Origin: Lunularia cruciata
Taxonomy: Eukaryota > Streptophyta > Marchantiopsida > Lunulariales > Lunulariaceae
DNA length: 64,000 nucleotides
Assembly: GCA_948567375.1 (NCBI GenBank)
Contig: OX419761.1
Coordinates: 15,600,243-15,664,242 of the forward strand
Direction: 5' to 3'
How positions within the stretch are numbered: the stretch's first letter is position 1; every line of letters starts with the position of its first letter. Position numbers and translations under genes: made by a program. Below the pieces are notes generated by a model. The model was not told where the DNA came from and did not search any database. It saw only the letters and a program-made list of their open reading frames with translations. Of this stretch, positions 61,101 through 64,000 are shown one piece after another.

Positions 61101-62121
61101 GCTTCAGCCTATACCTGATAGACTAGAGGAAGTCAACTCTCTAAAAAGTTTGGTTATTAAAAGGTCTGTACCTGAGTCAGTTAATAAAGTACCCGAGTGT
61201 CTTGGACAGCTGGCATGTTCAGAGATAGGGCCTTTTGCTAGTCTACCAACAAGCCTCAGACAGCTGACATGTCTAAAGAAGTTAACGTTGATGGGTGAGA
61301 ACGTTGAGTATCTCCCCGACTGGCTGTGGCAAATGCCGGCACTAACAGACCTAACAATACAACAGTGTGATCATTTAAGCCATATGCCAGACGTGAGCTC
61401 TTCAGGACAAGTAATTACACTGGAACGCCTCGCGATAGTTGAGTGCAAAGCTCTCAAGAACTTACCCGAATCTATTGGAAACATCGCAGCTCTGGAGAGA
61501 TTAGTTATAAAAGGATGTATATCGCTCGAGAATATACCTGACTCTTTAGGACAACTCGCACATCTTACCCGCTTACATATTGAAGGGTGTGTAGGTGTGA
61601 AGACCATACCTGACTCTCTGAGGCAGCTCCATGATCTAGAATATTTGTATGCGGACTCATATTTGGTCATGTCCGTCGCACCACTCAGATCTCTTAAAAG
61701 AATAACAGTGGCAGGTGAGTACTCTGAGGATCTTTTGGGGGCTCTTCAATTGGCACAATTTCCAGCGCTGAATGAGCTGAGGCTACTACGGTGTGATTAT
61801 CTCATGCATTTACCTGACTTGCTACGGTCAACCAGCTTGAATGATCTGTTCATAGGAGATGTTCTGTTCATGGATCCTCATTATCTGGATGATGATTTTG
61901 GGTCAAATGAATCTACTGGACGAGCACAAAATGCACGAAAGAAACTCGGGCCACGGCAGTATCTGGAAATTCACGACGATGAGCTTCGACGACAATCTAC
62001 ATATTTTCCAGTGTCTATGGAACAGCTGATGTCCTTGAAGTATGTTCATGTTACTGGCCAGACGTCTTTACGCGTACTCGAATCTCTTTGGAGATTGCAG
62101 TCTAAGATAATTACCTGTTGA
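55102..62121 (+). CDS. HNL-C: alpha/beta-hydrolase-NB-ARC-LRR immune receptor (intact)
   Basis: Five exons with GT-AG phase-0 introns: 55102-55152, 55285-55953, 56148-56342, 56481-57569 and 57718-62121, giving 2135 residues. Residues 18-305 form an alpha/beta-hydrolase domain: FFHG at 39-42, elbow GHCVGG with Cys128 in place of the usual Ser, FFYGTPQQGS, and a candidate catalytic His277 in VDHFTICKP. Residues 306-668 are NB-ARC: P-loop GMSGLGKST (Lys356), kinase-2 LMMLDDCDD (Asp429-430), GLPL at 508-511, EEKAIFLDL at 564-572 and an MHD-equivalent IHRQMRDMG at 629. From 669 on there are several tens of LRRs of the LPDSLGQLxSLxxLxIxxC type, then a short tail. The final Asp of kinase-2 and the EEKAIFLDL motif resemble TIR-NLRs, but no TIR is present. 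There is no signal peptide or membrane segment, so a cytoplasmic receptor is expected. The ATG at 55102 was chosen for its context (ATGGCG) and because all HNL copies have M-A-(A/T)-S-S-S. It is the only undamaged copy here. Confidence 0.92.
60202..60530 (+). repeat. 141-bp tandem LRR units inside HNL-C
   Basis: The reading TIKECASL..IPDPLHLVSL begins at 60202 and 60343 and, in part, at 60484, exactly 141 bp (47 residues, two LRRs) apart. HNL-A has one unit at the same place (from about 18017). The amplification keeps the reading frame. Confidence 0.9.
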
Positions 62122-63880
62122 AATAGCTTTCGAGAAATTCTTCATGTCTCGAACCTACTCACCGTGAAACATCCTTCCTTTGTATTCCATGTGTGGCAGC
62201 TCACTTCATTTGGAGCACTGTCGCTAGACTTCTGACAACCTCTTGAGAATCTTTTCTCGTTCTGATGCTTAATGCTGGGCATATGGATCTCTCACGTGCA
62301 ATTTACTCACCAGATAATGACAATTTCTGAATATGAAGGCAAGTTAGCGAAATGATTTCTAGAATCTTTGCCGGCAGAATGAGTACCCGTAGTAAGTTTA
62401 TTTGGTGTATGATACCCAAGAGACGCAGGTGCTCATGGCCGTTGAATTCAAATATCCTTCAGTTCTTAAAGGGATGTGCACTCACATCTTACTGAGTGAT
62501 AATAGTGACAAGGATTTGTCTTGCATATTAGTTCGCGGTGATTTCTAGGTAAGTTTATATTCCCAGTTTTTCGGTGATGCAAGTTGTCTTTAGAGCTTGA
62601 GCTTGGGTCATGTTCGCGACTTATATAGATTGGAATTTCTCCGATAACTCAAATAGACTTGATGATTGAAACTGACTTCAACTCTCAGGCAATCTAGGAT
62701 TAAGATAACCACTGTGATACACAATGTTGACATGGAAAAAAACTGGAATTGCTCAACTTGTGAACATCAAGAATTGTCACCAAGCTTGAAGAGAAACTAA
62801 ACGACAGATCTCAGAGGTACTCAGATGGCTAAAGTGCTCTTACAGCTCTCCAAACTCTTGCACGTTTGTATGAGTAGAGTAATCAACCTCCGCATGTCCT
62901 GAACTTTTAGGATAGTTTCTTCAGAGCACTACATCTTACTCTTACTGAGGGACCTCAGCCCCGAAGCTTTACGAGAACTGCTCTGTTTAACGGGTCAAGC
63001 AGGGAGGGTCAAAGATTTAAACCAAACGGTCGGCCAGGTGCAATGTTGTGAGAAAATTGAGCTTTTTGGAGTAATAATTATGATTGTGGGCCATGCTTTG
63101 AATGCCTTGCATCCACTTAACGTGAAATGATACAGTTGAATGTGTGGATCGGAGGCCTTCTAGATCTTTCTCTCACGTCCGCCTCAACGTGCTCCAAGGT
63201 CTCTGTGTGTCTTCCTTCCGAACATATGATAGTGTTCCGAAAGGGAGGGACCCCAGGTGGGATCAAGGAGAACAGCATTCCACCAAAGAATGATCTGGGA
63301 GTAGGTATGTAGGTTGAACAAATCAGATGCCGACATTTGTTTTAATTCCTTTTCGAGACATTGCTTAGACTCTCATATTATCCGGGTTTGAGTATACGAA
63401 TTTGATGAGATCTCTAGTTATTAATTCAATCCATTTAGTTGTTCATGACAACAGGTACCAGAACTCGGAGCATTGGATTTCATAAACATATAATTTGAAA
63501 TTGTAGCTTCTAATACCCCGTTCACTATGTCCAGTCTTGTCCAGTCTTACGTGGGTATAGAACAATGCTAACTAATGGGTTCCATATTCATCACTCAATA
63601 TATGAAATATATTAGCTTAACAGTACAGGGTGAAACAGACAAGGTTGTCCGCATTGGCTTATTGCAGACAGGTCCTGTTGCTTGAAGTGTAGAACTGGAT
63701 ATTTCCTTCCCGACAAATTGTTATTTGTAGCTGAGAAATGCAGATGCATAATACATATACAACAATGTCTAAAGCAACAGCTAGCTAGGTACCTGTCTAC
63801 AAAGGACCTCTTTACAGGCAGTTGGGTGTGGCGATGCTGTTGCAACAGAATCAGATTCGCGTGTACTCAACTCATATTTA
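62122..63880. repeat. conserved HNL-downstream block, copy C
   Basis: This is the third copy of the sequence following the HNL genes (partners 19894-22265 and 38791-41040). The HMIVFRKGGTPGGIKENS reading is at 63223-63277. About 0.6 kb present in the other two copies (after 63420) is missing here, including the GDVDI reading. No gene is recognised. Confidence 0.6.
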
Positions 63881-63889
63881 GAAGTTCTC

Positions 63890-64000
63890 TATTGACGCCC
63901 TGTTCGATGATTTTTCCATCTTTCATCACAGATTACATCGGCATGACGAATGGTACTGAGCCTGTAAGATACCACTGTTGTGCCATTGGAGCTTATTGTG
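63890..64000 (-). pseudogene. ABCB transporter remnant, copy C (runs off the window)
   Basis: The minus strand reads TISSNGTTVVSYRLSTIRHA followed by DVI, the segment around the H-loop of an ABCB nucleotide-binding domain, again with Tyr at the H-loop His position. A short deletion then shifts the frame. The part towards Walker B lies beyond position 64000. Confidence 0.7.

Noticed and set aside
57718-62121. CRISPR-like or satellite repeat array
   Set aside because: The periodicity is that of LRR codons in one long open reading frame.

Overview
The window looks like nuclear DNA of a land plant, most likely a liverwort such as Marchantia. The main evidence is three copies of a gene that joins an N-terminal alpha/beta-hydrolase to an NB-ARC ATPase and a very long LRR (the hydrolase-NBS-LRR or HNL class of immune receptor, described from liverworts). 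Spliceosomal GT-AG introns, plant-type receptor-like-protein LRRs, ABCB transporter fragments and Ty3/gypsy pieces with an initiator-tRNA-Met primer site all agree. No bacterial, organellar or CRISPR features were seen.

The window is a tandem array of a duplicated block. Block A (about 0.85-23.5 kb) holds an LRR receptor-like-protein pseudogene (3.2-5.7 kb), a repeat family with a conserved minus-strand reading frame, transposon debris, HNL-A (12.8-19.8 kb) and a minus-strand ABCB remnant (22.3-23.0 kb). Block B (about 26.3-41.8 kb) repeats the order: receptor-like-protein pseudogene (28.8-31.2 kb), minus-strand repeat, HNL-B (33.7-38.8 kb, mostly deleted), ABCB remnant (41.0-41.5 kb). Block C (about 41.9 kb to the window end) has no receptor-like protein. 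Instead about 11 kb of repeats, a candidate terminal-inverted-repeat element and a truncated Ty3/gypsy element (LTR, primer site and gag remnant at 45.9-47.3 kb) lie upstream of HNL-C (55.1-62.1 kb), followed by the start of a third ABCB remnant.

Only HNL-C is an intact gene: five exons, four phase-0 introns and 2135 predicted residues. HNL-A is almost intact but carries a one-base deletion in the hydrolase exon and one in-frame TAA in the LRR exon. HNL-B has several frameshifts, an enlarged intron and has lost most of its LRR. The hydrolase nucleophile position is Cys in HNL-C and HNL-B and Tyr in HNL-A, where hydrolases of this fold normally have Ser.

The inferred biology is a birth-and-death immune-receptor cluster in which intracellular HNLs were duplicated together with a cell-surface LRR receptor-like protein. 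Other points of note are a heat-shock-element array in the retrotransposon LTR, a perfect 21-bp-arm hairpin just after HNL-A, a 141-bp LRR amplification and a 111-bp in-frame deletion in HNL-C, and a non-canonical MHD motif in all three HNLs. All homology statements come from reading the sequence; no database search was run.
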